Positions 24,663 to 34,078 are shown, numbered from the stretch's first letter. The stretch: 64,000 nt of DNA from UBA2199 sp964628035 (GCA_964628035.1 CAZVPI010000001.1:620001-684000); one strand, 5' to 3'. Made by a program: numbers and translations. Notes: a model not told the origin generated them from the sequence alone.

Positions 24663-25838
24663 ATGAAGCCAAAACCGTATTGGATTTTCCTTTTCGCGCT
24701 GGCTCTCTTTGCGCGGGCCCTGGCCGGGAGCGGCAGGCCGGAAATCCGCTTCAATCCCCCGGACTTCGTATACCTGTACGAGGCCAACGGCGGCAAGGGT
24801 TATTATGATGCCATGCTCCATTTCATCGGCTTCGTCAACCGCGGGAAGGGCGAGGTCACCCTGGAGAGCGCGACCATCGACGTCGTCAAGGAGGGGCGCG
24901 TGCTGCAGCGCATCTTCCTGGACAGGAAGGATCTGGATGAAGCCGCCGCCAAGGGGAGCCGGATCCAGGCGAACGGCCTTCTCAAGTTGTACGACGTCTA
25001 CTTCCGCAGCTGCCTGTTCCTGGGCGAGGCGGCCCGCCTTTCCCCGACCCGGGCGCTGGCCCCGGGAGCGTCCTTGATCTCCATGCGCAACTACGTGACG
25101 GTCAGGGGAACGCCCGATCATTTCCATGTGATCCTGCGGTACAAGTCCGGCGCTCAGACGGTGCGCGAGGTCTCGGCCGGGCTGCGGGCCGTAATGTACG
25201 AGCAGGCCAACCGGCTCGTCTTCCCGGTCAAGGGGGCGTGGTGGGTGGGAGGAGGCTCCGATCCCCACTCCGACCACCGCTGGATGACCTGCGAGGAGTT
25301 CGCCCTCGACCTGGGACAGGTGGACCGGGAGGGAGCCACCCACGGGGGCGACGGAACCCGGCTGGAAGATTATTACTGTTTCGGCCGGGAGGCAATGGCC
25401 GCGGCCGACGGGGAGGTCGTGGCGGCGCGGGATGACCTGCCCGACGAGACGTCCTTCCTGCGGCGGCCCAGCGAGAGCCAGGATGAGTACCTGGAACGGT
25501 CCGCGGCCTTCCAGGCGGAGTTGGTGAAGAAGGACGTCTACCTGGCCCTCGGCAACTATGTGGTCATCCGCCACCCTGGCGACGAGTACTCCTGCTACGC
25601 CCACCTCAAAAGCAAAAGTGTCCGCGTCCGGAAGGGGGATGCCGTCAGGCAGGGACAGGTGATCGGCAAGGTGGGCCAGTCGGGCAACAGCACGGAGCCG
25701 CACCTGCATTTTCAGGTCAACGACGGCCCCGACCCGCTGTACTCCCGGAGTAAGCCGGTTAAGTTTTCCAACCTGAGGCTCTTCGAGAACCCTTGCGACT
25801 CCTTCCTCCACGACGGCTTTCTTGTCCGAGCGGAGTGA
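24663..25838 (+). CDS. secreted M23 (LytM-like) peptidase
   Basis: A 391-residue protein with a signal peptide (1-21). The N-terminal half is a beta-sandwich-like region. The C-terminal half has the M23 features YAHLKSKSVRV, VRKGDAVRQGQVIGKVGQSG and PHLHFQV, with the HxH zinc pair; the first His/Asp pair is probably in SDHRWMTCEEFALDL. It would cut peptide cross-links in peptidoglycan or another Gly-containing peptide. An insertion of about 60 residues between the two zinc segments (DDLPDETSFLRRPSESQDEY) is longer than in classic LytM enzymes. It is divergent from the radical SAM cluster. No clear Shine-Dalgarno is visible and the start is taken at the signal peptide. Confidence 0.8.
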   Translation: MKPKPYWIFLFALALFARALAGSGRPEIRFNPPDFVYLYEANGGKGYYDAMLHFIGFVNRGKGEVTLESATIDVVKEGRVLQRIFLDRKDLDEAAAKGSRIQANGLLKLYDVYFRSCLFLGEAARLSPTRALAPGASLISMRNYVTVRGTPDHFHVILRYKSGAQTVREVSAGLRAVMYEQANRLVFPVKGAWWVGGGSDPHSDHRWMTCEEFALDLGQVDREGATHGGDGTRLEDYYCFGREAMAAADGEVVAARDDLPDETSFLRRPSESQDEYLERSAAFQAELVKKDVYLALGNYVVIRHPGDEYSCYAHLKSKSVRVRKGDAVRQGQVIGKVGQSGNSTEPHLHFQVNDGPDPLYSRSKPVKFSNLRLFENPCDSFLHDGFLVRAE

Positions 25839-25970
25839 GCGGCGTTAGGGCCAGGCCTCGTCATCGGAGGTCGAGAAGGCGGTGGAATCTGTCCTCCGTA
25901 TGCCGAGTTCTTTCTAAGCAATCGCCTTCCCCTACGCCTTACGCCAAGGTCCAAGCCAGGTCCGGGCAGG

Positions 25971-26648
25971 TCAGTTATTCTTTCTTAGTATGCAGAACAG
26001 GCTCGACTCGTCCACTTCGGTCAGGGTCAGCTCGGCGGGCAGGCCTTCGGCCAGGGCGCGGAATTCGTCAGGGGAGAGAGTCGTGGCCGTGAAGCCGTCC
26101 TTGCAGGCGATAAAGCCCTCTCTCGTCCGCTGCCAGTCGATCTCGCCCAGCAGCCCGGCGCCGGCCTGTAGTCGGAACCACTCCAGGCGCTCTTTCCAGA
26201 AGCGCGCGGCGTAGGTCGAAAAGAGCGCTATTCCGCCGTAATGGCACACCCTCAGGGCTTCTTTCAGAATGGTCCGCTGGTCGCGGTGAAAGGCCGAGAT
26301 GCCGTTCTGCAGGCAGAGGACAACGTCGAAGCGCCCATCCTCCAGCTTGAGCGCGGCCGCGTCCATCTCCAGGACCGAGACGTTGGCGAGCAACTTTGTG
26401 GTTTCCCTAGCCAGCGCCACGCTGGCGGGGGAGTTGTCTATCGCCGTCACTGAGCCCGCCTTTGCTGCCAGCTCGGGGAGGGTGCGGCCGTAGCCGCAGC
26501 CCAGGTCAAGGACCGCGTCGCCAGGCTGGATGAAGCCCAGGGCGAAGTCGAGCTCGGCGCGCAGGTACTGCCGGACGCGCGGCGGCGCGATCTTGTAGCA
26601 GCGCCTCAGCTTCTCCGCCGCGAGCCTCTCGGCATAATAATCTCCCAT
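25971..26648 (-). CDS. class I SAM-dependent methyltransferase
   Basis: A 225-residue Rossmann-fold methyltransferase. Motif I is AVLDLGCGYGRTLPEL, with an acidic residue ending strand 2 (TAIDNSP), then DAAALKLEDGRFDVVLCLQNG (motif III/IV region). An unusual C-terminal part, FTATTLSPDEFRALAE, may recognise substrate. Start choice: ATG 26660 overlaps the best -10 box (TATAAT), so transcripts would begin after it; ATG 26648 (MGDYYAERLAAEK) lies 4-5 nt after the predicted transcription start and is preferred. The substrate is unknown. The gene stands alone. Confidence 0.82.
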   Translation of the reverse strand: MGDYYAERLAAEKLRRCYKIAPPRVRQYLRAELDFALGFIQPGDAVLDLGCGYGRTLPELAAKAGSVTAIDNSPASVALARETTKLLANVSVLEMDAAALKLEDGRFDVVLCLQNGISAFHRDQRTILKEALRVCHYGGIALFSTYAARFWKERLEWFRLQAGAGLLGEIDWQRTREGFIACKDGFTATTLSPDEFRALAEGLPAELTLTEVDESSLFCILRKNN

Positions 26649-26658
26649 CCTGTCGTCC

Positions 26659-26687
26659 ATTATAGGATCCGGTTCCTTTAGTTGCAA
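26659..26687 (-). promoter_or_regulatory. strong promoter deciding the methyltransferase start
   Basis: Minus strand: TTGCAA (26687-26682), a 17-bp spacer, TATAAT (26664-26659). The -10 box contains the AT of an upstream in-frame ATG at 26660, so that ATG cannot be in the transcript. The mRNA should start near 26652, four to five bases before ATG 26648. Confidence 0.7.
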
Positions 26688-27314
26688 TGTGCTTTGAGTT
26701 CTTTTCTCAAGTCAAATGGCGAGGTTAATGGCGAATAGGATTCTGAGTTGAACACTATATTGATTTATGCATAAAAACAAGCGCCGTCCCCAATCCCCCC
26801 CTGGGTCTTATGGCAAAAATATTTAAAAATGATTTGGCCTGCCGGGTGTCGGGCTATATATAGATTTAAAAAGTATTTTATTCAATAAAATGAATATGAT
26901 GGCTTTGTTGGCTGTGGGGATACGGGACGGTCTTCTGCATTGAGCGGTGCGCCCAGCGAGTGGCCCAAGCGCATTGCCAAAAAAGCTGTCCGGATTCATC
27001 GTAAAACAAGGCTTTTGTGGAGAATAGCGCCGCCCGCTTCAACTGAAAACAGTGATGGAGTCTGACTTTGCGAGGGCATAAGGGACTTGCAAGACAGCCG
27101 AAAATGCTTTATTTTGGCGAAAATGGCATGCGAACCGGATTCGGGGGGAAAATATTCCTGATTGGCACACAAAAATCGCTTCCGCGTCCTTTTTTTATGA
27201 CACAAATGGCGGCCCGCAGGCAAAAATATCTGGCATCCATCTTGCATATTCCAGATTGGCGTTCGTGCATCTTCTTCTAAAATTGGGTGACGTGAATTGA
27301 AAAAAGGAGCAGGC
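26688..27314. other. AT-richer intergenic region without a convincing gene
   Basis: About 630 bp with visibly lower GC than the flanks (runs such as TTTAAAAAGTATTTTATTCA). The short open frames have atypical composition and no ribosome-binding site. A fragment GGGATACGGGACGGTCTT (26917-26934) resembles one end of the GGGGACGGACC family. It may hold a decayed gene or an untranslated regulatory region for the VWFA gene. Confidence 0.4.
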
Positions 27315-28817
27315 ATGAAAAACAGGTTGGGAATCGGGTTGCTGTTCATTTGCAGCATGTTTCTCTTGGCCCGGAATGACGATCAGGACCGGGAAGACCG
27401 CTACCCCCGCGTGAACGAAAGTCTGGAAGTGGTCAATATCGAGATGATCGTCCGGGTGCAGAGGAACGGGCAGCCCGTAAGCGGATTGCAAAAATGTGAT
27501 TTCATCCTGAAAGAGAATGGCCGCCCCGTCGAGATCAACGGTTTCCGCGAAGTGCGCCGCCGCATCAGCCAGCCGCCGGCGAATGAGGAAAAAGCGCCGG
27601 TCGCCGCGCCGGCAGCGCCGGGGAGGCTCTTTGTCATCTGCTTCTGGCTGTGGGGACGCGAGGTCGCCTATGCCGAGACCCTGGATCACTTCTTCCGTGA
27701 CATCTTCCGCCCCGGCGATTACGTTATCCTGGCGCACACCAGGAATATCGCGGCGATCGGCTCGGTGGACCAGATCGCCCCGGTGCGGGCCAAATTCGAG
27801 GAGGAATTGAAACAAAGCATCGAGCGCGACAATATCACGCGTGCCCAGCTGTACGACCAGATCGACGACGCCATCAGCAGCTACTTGAACCGCGGCGGGA
27901 CCGATGACGAAGTGATGGCGCGGATGACCCTGCAGTCAGTCATCGCCAACAGCTGGAAGGAATTCAAGGAGAGATTCCTCAAGGGCAACTCGGGCAGCCT
28001 GATCCGCTTGGCCGATTCGCTGAAACCCATCAACAGGGAAAAATGGATGCTGATCTTTCTTCAAGAGGAGCTTTTCCCGAAGTTCAACGAAAGCGGCGAG
28101 ATCCCCGCCTTCCGCAACCGGCTGGAAGAGATGAGGAAGAGCCTGGGGGATCCGGTCACCATCTTCAACGAAAACGTGCGCTCGTCCTTCATCGCCGCCG
28201 ATGCCACGGTCAGCCTGATCCGTCTCAGCGCCCGCAGCCTGGAGGACCAGGGCCACTCCCCCTATTACAGCCAGCAGGTCGCGTATTCCAACCGTGACGA
28301 GTGCTTTCAGCGGATCAGCCGCGTAACCGGCGGCGCCTTGATCACCGACAACAACCTCACCCGCGCCCTGAGCCAGGCGGCCGAAAAGGAGGACATCTGC
28401 TATGTCATCTCCTTTGCCCCGAAGGGCGTTTCCAAGAAAAGGAGGATGAACTTGACCTGCCGGGACGCGAGCCTTGACGTGATCGCCGGCCGATATTTTG
28501 ATCCGAAAGATCGGCAGGAAATGGCGCTTTCCGATATCCGCCTCGCCGATTCCACGCTCACCTTCAGCCTGCGCGGATACAGCCGCCTCTACGAAGCCGG
28601 GCGCCTGCAGGGAAGGGTCCTGGTCCGCGTGGCATCCGACGGCGCCGGATCGCCCAGTGTGGAAGGCGCGCGCGAGTTCACCCTCTCCGACCCGAGCGTG
28701 CGGATCCCGGTGACGCTGCGCCTGCCGCGCGGCCAGCGGTATGCTTTTACGATCCGGGTATTGGACCACATCAGCGGCCGTGAGGCGGTCAAACATATCA
28801 TCCTGCGCAACATGTGA
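27315..28817 (+). CDS. secreted VWFA-related protein
   Basis: A 500-residue protein with a signal peptide (about 1-20), started at 27315 after AAAGGAG. An N-terminal beta module VNIEMIVRVQRNGQPVSGLQKCDFILKENGRPVEI is typical of the VWFA-related proteins abundant in Acidobacteriota. A central region (about 95-370) is consistent with a divergent von Willebrand A fold, but a clean MIDAS DxSxS motif is not evident (FVICFWLWGREVAYAETLDHFF), so metal binding is doubtful. The C-terminal 130 residues look like another beta domain (YRFTIRVLDHISGREAVKHI-like strands). Probably a periplasmic or surface binding protein; the partner is unknown. Confidence 0.65.
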   Translation: MKNRLGIGLLFICSMFLLARNDDQDREDRYPRVNESLEVVNIEMIVRVQRNGQPVSGLQKCDFILKENGRPVEINGFREVRRRISQPPANEEKAPVAAPAAPGRLFVICFWLWGREVAYAETLDHFFRDIFRPGDYVILAHTRNIAAIGSVDQIAPVRAKFEEELKQSIERDNITRAQLYDQIDDAISSYLNRGGTDDEVMARMTLQSVIANSWKEFKERFLKGNSGSLIRLADSLKPINREKWMLIFLQEELFPKFNESGEIPAFRNRLEEMRKSLGDPVTIFNENVRSSFIAADATVSLIRLSARSLEDQGHSPYYSQQVAYSNRDECFQRISRVTGGALITDNNLTRALSQAAEKEDICYVISFAPKGVSKKRRMNLTCRDASLDVIAGRYFDPKDRQEMALSDIRLADSTLTFSLRGYSRLYEAGRLQGRVLVRVASDGAGSPSVEGAREFTLSDPSVRIPVTLRLPRGQRYAFTIRVLDHISGREAVKHIILRNM

Positions 28818-28944
28818 TCCCGGGCGCATGTCGGCGACGTCCGTCAGAAGGCGCGGGGGCTGTAGGGGACGGTTCTTGACAATTCAGCATCCCAGTTGTT
28901 CCGGATTTCTTGGAAACGGCCTTGGAATTGAGTATAGAGGTTTT

Positions 28945-29505
28945 ATGGACAAGATGAAACGGGCACTAACGGTCGCGGCCATGATTTTTACCCTTGCGGC
29001 GCATGCGAAGGGCGAGAAGACATTCGTCATCAGCGGGACGGTGACCGATTTCCATGGGCGGCTGATCGAGGGCGCTACTGTCCGCTTGAAGAACCGGGCG
29101 TTCGAGAACCTGTACGAGACCTTGTCAGATCACAAGGGATACTACTCCATGGCGGTGAAGGAGGGAGATTACTGTTGCCTGTACACCATCAAGGAGTCCG
29201 AATACCGGGTCAACCGGCTCGAGTACGGGGCATGGAACGTGCCGGTCCATGCGGACATGAAGATCGATCCCCGCTACGACCGGATGGAGATTTACGGGGT
29301 CAACGCCTTCGCCCCCCAGGTCACACCCCAGGAAACTCACTTGGTCTACTTCAGGCCCATGAGCCTCGCCAAGTCATTGGCCGACGCGGCTCGGCGGAAG
29401 GTCGGCGAAAAGGAGTTCCAGGGCGCCGCGCGGGCGGAAGGGCTCTTGAACGAGAAGGGCAAGCTGATCGACGGGGGGACATTGATGTCAGGTCTGTCAT
29501 TATAA
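28945..29505 (+). CDS. secreted protein with carboxypeptidase-regulatory-like domain
   Basis: A 186-residue protein with a signal peptide (about 1-24). Residues about 28-110 form a CarboxypepD_reg-like beta sandwich: FVISGTVTDFHGRLIEGATVRLKN and then ETLSDHKGYYSMAVKEGDYC. A tail YDRMEIYGVNAFAPQVTPQ follows, and the C-terminus is helical (MSLAKSLADAARRKVGEKE). Such domains decorate surface or outer-membrane proteins; here it stands as a single copy. The start at 28945 follows AGAGG. An in-frame extension reaches back to the previous gene but lacks a signal peptide. Confidence 0.65.
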   Translation: MDKMKRALTVAAMIFTLAAHAKGEKTFVISGTVTDFHGRLIEGATVRLKNRAFENLYETLSDHKGYYSMAVKEGDYCCLYTIKESEYRVNRLEYGAWNVPVHADMKIDPRYDRMEIYGVNAFAPQVTPQETHLVYFRPMSLAKSLADAARRKVGEKEFQGAARAEGLLNEKGKLIDGGTLMSGLSL

Positions 29506-29781
29506 CAATTGATCGAAAAGAGTAATTTTTCATCTCTACGTTTGTGGGGAAACTTGGAATAAAAGCCACGCTATCATTTGCCCGGAGTGCCCGAGAGCGA
29601 GGTCCTGAATGAGAGCCCCGAAAACTTTTTCGCGCCAGGAGAGAAAAATAGGCACAGCCGGGAAATTAATGCCGAGGCAGCACAGGTGTGAGGTCTTGCA
29701 TTATGACATTCTAGCTCGGGGAAGTTATTTGCGGTACATAGAAACCAGATCTGTGCAAAATAACTTGGCCTCGTGGCCTCG

Positions 29782-29916
29782 GGGGACGGACCTCGGGGGA
29801 CGGACCTTTAATTTTTGACTTTTTCCAATGGAGGAGAAGATCCTCCTTTTTGTTTGGGCCCGTGCTTTGAACACTCCCTCAAATCTCAAAAAGTCAATTT
29901 TTAAAGGTCCGTCCCC
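29782..29916. repeat. MITE-like palindromic element, copy A
   Basis: The left end is GGGGACGGACCTTTAA (29796-29811), preceded by a tandem extra GGGGACGGACCTC. The right end is TTAAAGGTCCGTCCCC (29901-29916), a perfect 16-nt reverse complement. The interior has a hairpin GGAGGAGAAGATCCTCC and AAAAGTC/GACTTTT arms. No transposase is encoded. Outside it, 29506-29781 holds only a fragment GAGGTCTTGCATTATGACAT resembling other REP-type ends, and 29917-29985 nothing I recognise. Confidence 0.85.
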
Positions 29917-29985
29917 GATATGCCGGACCGTTCCCAGGTTCGCAGAAAGCCGCGGCTTTCGCCGGGAAAGGGAGGTTGGGTCGGC

Positions 29986-30993
29986 TCAGACCCGCAGGGT
30001 GACGACCTCGATGCGGCCGGCGTCCTCCACGCCGAGGCCCTTGGCCGCAGCCGTCTTGATGTGCCTGGCCATGGGCGTGACGTCGGGCAGTCCCGCGGCT
30101 TTGCGCTTTTCGGCGATCTTCAGGCAGCAGACGCGGTCGAGGGCGACGGGATCGGTGCCGAGATAGACGGCGTTCTCCTTCCAGATGGCGCCGCTGTTGG
30201 CCGGCACCGGGCCGCCGTCGAAGCATCCCTGCGTGGCGTCCAGGACGATCAGCGGCACGGGATTGACCGCGGCGAAGGCCTGGCAGGCCTCGGCGATGAA
30301 CGGGTCGCAATGGTTGTCATGCGCCTGCGGTATCGTGTGATAACAGCCGAAGGCGATGTTCTTCAGGGCGCCGGTTATTCCCGAGAGGCTGTGATCCTTG
30401 AGCACCGGCAGGTTGACGGTCGCTTCGGTCCGCGTCAGGGGGATCAGGGAGACGGGCAGGATCCCGCACGTGGAGCTCCCGACGTACGAGCGGCTGTCCT
30501 TGTAGCAGAACGAATAGCAGCAGCCGGCCTCGATGCTTTCGCCGCGCATGCCGCGCCCCAGCTTGTAGGCCGTCTTGGCGAAGTGGCTCTCAGGGCGGTC
30601 CCAGACGACGATATCCTCCCCCTTGATTCCGGCCAGGACCAGCCCCGCGGTCACGGCGTCGGCGACCTCGCAAGCCGTGTAAACTCTGGGCCGGCCCAGC
30701 AGGTTGATCTTGATCCCGACGCGCCGGAACGGCGCAAAGAGGCTCTTCCAGGCTTCGACGGCCGTCGCTTTCCCGGTGAGCGCGATCAGGCCGCGGTCGA
30801 TCATCGCCGCGACAACCTCGGGATCGCGTTGCTCCCCCCTCCATGCCTTGTCCGATTCGACGCGGACGATCCGCACCTTGTCAACGGGCGAGGAAAACAG
30901 GCGCGGCATGATCGCCGCCGCCGCCATCCCCTGGGCGATGCGCTTCAGGGCATCCCGCCTGGTAAGCCCGGCTGATCCTTGGCGATCCTTCAT
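29986..30993 (-). CDS. DUF362 domain protein with twin-arginine-type signal
   Basis: A 335-residue protein starting MKDRQGSAGLTRRDALKR, a Tat-like RR motif followed by a hydrophobic stretch (AAAAIMPRL). The body has DUF362 signatures: VGIKINLLGRP, NLPVLKDHSLSGITGALKNI and YLGTDPVALDRVCC. Members are thought to bind metal or cofactor, often with a ferredoxin domain; here no ferredoxin domain is present. Cysteines CCYSFC (about 180-185) are notable. AGGGAGG lies before the ATG. A longer open frame upstream lacks support. It is divergent from the serine hydrolase gene at 31221. Confidence 0.85.
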   Translation of the reverse strand: MKDRQGSAGLTRRDALKRIAQGMAAAAIMPRLFSSPVDKVRIVRVESDKAWRGEQRDPEVVAAMIDRGLIALTGKATAVEAWKSLFAPFRRVGIKINLLGRPRVYTACEVADAVTAGLVLAGIKGEDIVVWDRPESHFAKTAYKLGRGMRGESIEAGCCYSFCYKDSRSYVGSSTCGILPVSLIPLTRTEATVNLPVLKDHSLSGITGALKNIAFGCYHTIPQAHDNHCDPFIAEACQAFAAVNPVPLIVLDATQGCFDGGPVPANSGAIWKENAVYLGTDPVALDRVCCLKIAEKRKAAGLPDVTPMARHIKTAAAKGLGVEDAGRIEVVTLRV

Positions 30994-31220
30994 GTTGATT
31001 GCCTCCCTTGGTCCGGCATTGGGAATAGGCCGTCCCCAGCGGGAATAATATTCAATAGTGATTCTTTGAGCAAATGGATAGGGCGATCGGGGCCGGTGCT
31101 TGATATTGTTGCTGCAGGGATAGACTGGAAATCCATATTGCGGTTCGCCTGGATTCGCTATACTATCAGGGTAGAAAGACCCGCTTTTTGGCCGGCGAAG
31201 TACATGCAAGGAGTCATACG

Positions 31221-32306
31221 ATGAAAAACAAGCGGATATTGTTTTCGATCGGTTTGGGAGTCTTCATTCTCGCAGCGGTCCTGCCCGGGGTTTACGCCGC
31301 GGACAAGGCCGCGAAGATCGACCGATTGATCGCCGCCTGCCATGATAACGGAATTATAAACGGCGTCGTCCTGGTGGCCGAGAAGGGGAGGGTGATCTAC
31401 CGCAAGGCCATCGGCACGGCCAACGTGGAGTGGGGGATTCCCAACGCCCCGGATACCAGGTTCTCGCTGTTTTCGATCAGCAAGCAGTTCACCGCCATGC
31501 TGGCCATGATGATGGTGCAGGAGGGAAAATTGAAGCTGGACGGGAACATTCTGGATTACCTGCCCTATTTCAGGAAAGACACCGGAAGCGTCATCACCGT
31601 CCATCAGCTCCTCTGCCACACCCACGGCATCCCCTATGTGAGTTATAACAAATTGCCTTACCGGAACAAGCTCTCCAAGGAGGCCTTTTTCCGGGAGTAT
31701 TATTCGGGCGACCTGGAGTTTTCGCCGGGAAGCGGCTTCGCCTATGGCGACGGCTTCGACATCCTGGCCGCCATCGTCGAGGTCGTCTCCGGCAGGCCGT
31801 TCGAGGCGCTGATGCAGGAGCGGATCTTCGATCCCCTGGGCATGAAGGACTCCGGCTTCCTGCACTCCCGTCGCAATACCGGGAAACACGCGAGCGATTA
31901 CGCCGCTTCGCTCGACGTCAAGGGGGAACCCTTGTACGAATTGCCGCTCAACGGCAGCAGCGCCCTGTACTCGACCGTGGACGACCTGTTCCGCTGGGAC
32001 CGGGCCTTGGCCGAAAACAAGCTCCTGGCGAAGCGCTTCCAGGAGATGATGTTCAGCGTCCAGGCCGACTTCGGCCGGCCCTATGGCTATGGCTTCGACG
32101 TCGCGGAACTGGACTTCGGCGGGCGGAAAAGGAAGGTCGCCTGGCACGAGGGGAGCGGCACGGCGATCATCTTCCGCTCGCTCGAGGACGGCAACCTGGT
32201 GATCCTGCTGAACAATATCCTGGGCGAGAACGTCCAGGTCAGCCGGCAGATCATGAACATCCTCTACGACCTTCCGTACCAGGCCGTCAGGCGCTCGATG
32301 CAATAG
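31221..32306 (+). CDS. secreted serine hydrolase, beta-lactamase/PBP-like
   Basis: A 361-residue protein with a signal peptide (1-26). The SxxK nucleophile motif is Ser85-Ile-Ser-Lys88 in LFSISKQF. The second motif, normally YxN, reads YGD in GFAYGDGFDI, and the third is WHEGSG (HxG type). This places it in the class C beta-lactamase/esterase/D-peptidase superfamily (serine hydrolase, Pfam Beta-lactamase). Activity could be esterase or D-aminopeptidase; resistance to antibiotics should not be assumed. AAGGAG precedes the ATG at 31221. A MITE copy lies just downstream. Confidence 0.88.
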   Translation: MKNKRILFSIGLGVFILAAVLPGVYAADKAAKIDRLIAACHDNGIINGVVLVAEKGRVIYRKAIGTANVEWGIPNAPDTRFSLFSISKQFTAMLAMMMVQEGKLKLDGNILDYLPYFRKDTGSVITVHQLLCHTHGIPYVSYNKLPYRNKLSKEAFFREYYSGDLEFSPGSGFAYGDGFDILAAIVEVVSGRPFEALMQERIFDPLGMKDSGFLHSRRNTGKHASDYAASLDVKGEPLYELPLNGSSALYSTVDDLFRWDRALAENKLLAKRFQEMMFSVQADFGRPYGYGFDVAELDFGGRKRKVAWHEGSGTAIIFRSLEDGNLVILLNNILGENVQVSRQIMNILYDLPYQAVRRSMQ

Positions 32307-32360
32307 CAAGGAATGTTTCGCTGGAGGCGATCCGGGCTTGACAAACCCGAGATTGTGCCT

Positions 32361-32485
32361 CGAGGACGGACCTTTAATTTCTGACTTTTTCCAATGGTGG
32401 AGGAAATCCTCCAGTTTTTTTTAGGTCCGTGCTGCGAATGCTCCTCAAAATCTCAAAATAATCATATTTTAAAGGTCCGTCCCCG
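32361..32485. repeat. MITE-like palindromic element, copy B
   Basis: The left end is GAGGACGGACCTTTAATTTC (32362-32381) and the right end is TTTTAAAGGTCCGTCCCC (32467-32484). It shares the CTGACTTTTTCCAATGGTGG core and a GGAGGAAATCCTCC hairpin with copy A at 29782-29916. After the right end both copies continue GATATGCC, so the true boundary may extend 8 nt further. It lies between convergent genes. Confidence 0.85.
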
Positions 32486-32491
32486 ATATGC

Positions 32492-33196
32492 CTATTCGTG
32501 GTTGGCAGGCTTCTGTCCATCCACAACGGCCCGATCGGCCCACAGGGCGATCAGGCCAAAACACACGGGAGTCAGTGCGTTCCAGGCCATGAACGACGCG
32601 AGCCCTGTCGGCGAGAACACCCAGCGGTCAAAAAGCGCCGTGCAAACGGCACCCGCAATGCTAGCCAAGCCATTGGCAACCAACAGGCAGCGTATCGCGT
32701 TCCCACGGCGGCCGCCCCCGAACAGGGGGGCGACGAGCCAATTGGCCGCCCCCAGAGCCGCGTAGCCGAACATCTCGAGAAACCAGGCGAACGAAGACGG
32801 ATTGGCCATGGTGAGCTGAGCCAGGAATAGTGGCCGCTCGGAGAGCATGCGCGGAATGAAGCCGATCTGGATCGTGTAGTTTGCAAAGACGAGCGCAGCG
32901 TAGACCGAGGTGAAGATCAGTGACGCCGCTGTCCGCAGGCGCAATTCCCTGGGCGCCGCCGCGTGACAGGCCGCCGCAAACAGTACGAATCCCGATAGCA
33001 GGATGTAGCCGAGAGCGTATGGAAGAGCCTGCAAGGGCTGATAGTGATCTGCAAAGGAGAAGACGTCCGTCCAAGGCGGCTGAGGCGCAAATCGAGAAAC
33101 TGCGAGCATGGACAGGGGCCCCGATAGTATCGCACCGGCCGCAACCAGGATCGCCGACATGCGCAATCCGCGGGCCATTCTTTTCTCTTTGGCCAT
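32492..33196 (-). CDS. DUF4386-like seven-helix membrane protein
   Basis: A 234-residue polytopic protein with seven hydrophobic segments (about 10-30, 48-68, 78-96, 100-120, 132-156, 163-182, 196-218). An arrangement like the DUF4386 family is apparent (MFGYAALGAANWLVAPLFGG). The start at 33196 follows AAAGGAGGACTCGATC; an ATG further upstream lacks a ribosome-binding site. It has no conserved charged or metal motif from which to read a transport role. The 3' end lies against MITE copy B, and the gene is divergent from the DUF1579 gene. Confidence 0.7.
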   Translation of the reverse strand: MAKEKRMARGLRMSAILVAAGAILSGPLSMLAVSRFAPQPPWTDVFSFADHYQPLQALPYALGYILLSGFVLFAAACHAAAPRELRLRTAASLIFTSVYAALVFANYTIQIGFIPRMLSERPLFLAQLTMANPSSFAWFLEMFGYAALGAANWLVAPLFGGGRRGNAIRCLLVANGLASIAGAVCTALFDRWVFSPTGLASFMAWNALTPVCFGLIALWADRAVVDGQKPANHE

Positions 33197-33332
33197 GATC
33201 GAGTCCTCCTTTCGGCATTCCCGCGTTTCGTACTCTGCTTTAAAATAAGCTTTGCGGTCCGTTTCTGATCGCAATTGTAATCCATATTCTGTGAAAATTG
33301 CGAATCGATCGCTGCAGTCGCGCGGCGGTCCA

Positions 33333-33362
33333 TTGGCAATTTTTCAAATAGGGATATATAAT
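33333..33362 (+). promoter_or_regulatory. promoter of DUF1579 gene
   Basis: TTGGCA (33333-33338), an 18-bp spacer, TATAAT (33357-33362). The transcript would have a leader of about 35 nt with Shine-Dalgarno CCGGAGGAAAA before the ATG at 33403. A small hairpin CCCCAAATCCTTGGGG lies in the leader (33373-33388). Confidence 0.7.
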
Positions 33363-33402
33363 CCAGAGGTAACCCCAAATCCTTGGGGAAACCGGAGGAA
33401 AA

Positions 33403-33981
33403 ATGAAAAAAACAGTTGCCATTTTAACATTGAGCATGCTCTTTGCATTGCTGGCGGCCCAGGAGAAGCCGTCCGTTGAGCAGCAGAAGGCCATGGAGGC
33501 GTACATGAAGGCCGGGGCGGTGACCGGGAACCATGAGTTCCTCAAGAAATACGCCGGCAGCTGGGACTGCCAGGTCAAGGGCTGGATGGCGCCGGGCCAG
33601 CCTCCTACCATCAGCCAGGGGACATTCCAGGGCGAAATGCGCCTGGACGGCCGCTTCCTGTTCATGGACTTCAAGGGCGAAATGTTCGGCCAGCCCTTCA
33701 CGGGAATGCAGATCATCGGCTTCGACAACATGCTGCAGAAGTATGTCTCCCTGTGGCTCGACAACACCTCGACCATGATGTTCATGACGACGGGCACGCG
33801 CCAGGACAACGTCATCAGCGAAACGGGGCTCTGGCCCGACCCGGTGTCCGGCGATGAGCTCCCGGTGAAGGCCAGGACCACCTGGGTCGGCGCCGACGAG
33901 TACCTGTACGAGCAGTTCATGATCCGGCCCGACAAGAGCGAGTTCAAGAGCATGGAGATGAGCTGCAAGCGCCGGAGATAG
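33403..33981 (+). CDS. secreted DUF1579 domain protein
   Basis: A 192-residue protein with a signal peptide (1-19, LLAAQEK). The mature part is the DUF1579 calycin-like domain: FLKKYAGSWDCQVKGWM, GTFQGEMRLDGRFLFMDFKG, MQIIGFDNMLQKYVSLWLDN and TGLWPDPVSGDELPVKART. These eight- to ten-stranded barrels are thought to bind small hydrophobic ligands; the function is not known. Full length, with a leadered promoter and good Shine-Dalgarno. Confidence 0.85.
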   Translation: MKKTVAILTLSMLFALLAAQEKPSVEQQKAMEAYMKAGAVTGNHEFLKKYAGSWDCQVKGWMAPGQPPTISQGTFQGEMRLDGRFLFMDFKGEMFGQPFTGMQIIGFDNMLQKYVSLWLDNTSTMMFMTTGTRQDNVISETGLWPDPVSGDELPVKARTTWVGADEYLYEQFMIRPDKSEFKSMEMSCKRRR

Positions 33982-34078
33982 ATCTCCGGGCAACGGAGTC
34001 ATCATTCGTGGGCGTGGGCCGTATGTTGGCCATCAGGGCCTGACACCGGCGATGCAATCGCCCTCAGGGGGAGACAAC

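Noticed and set aside
26996..27358. A 120-codon minus-strand frame and a 70-codon plus-strand frame in the AT-rich gap
   Set aside because: Composition differs from neighbouring genes and no start signal or domain supports them.
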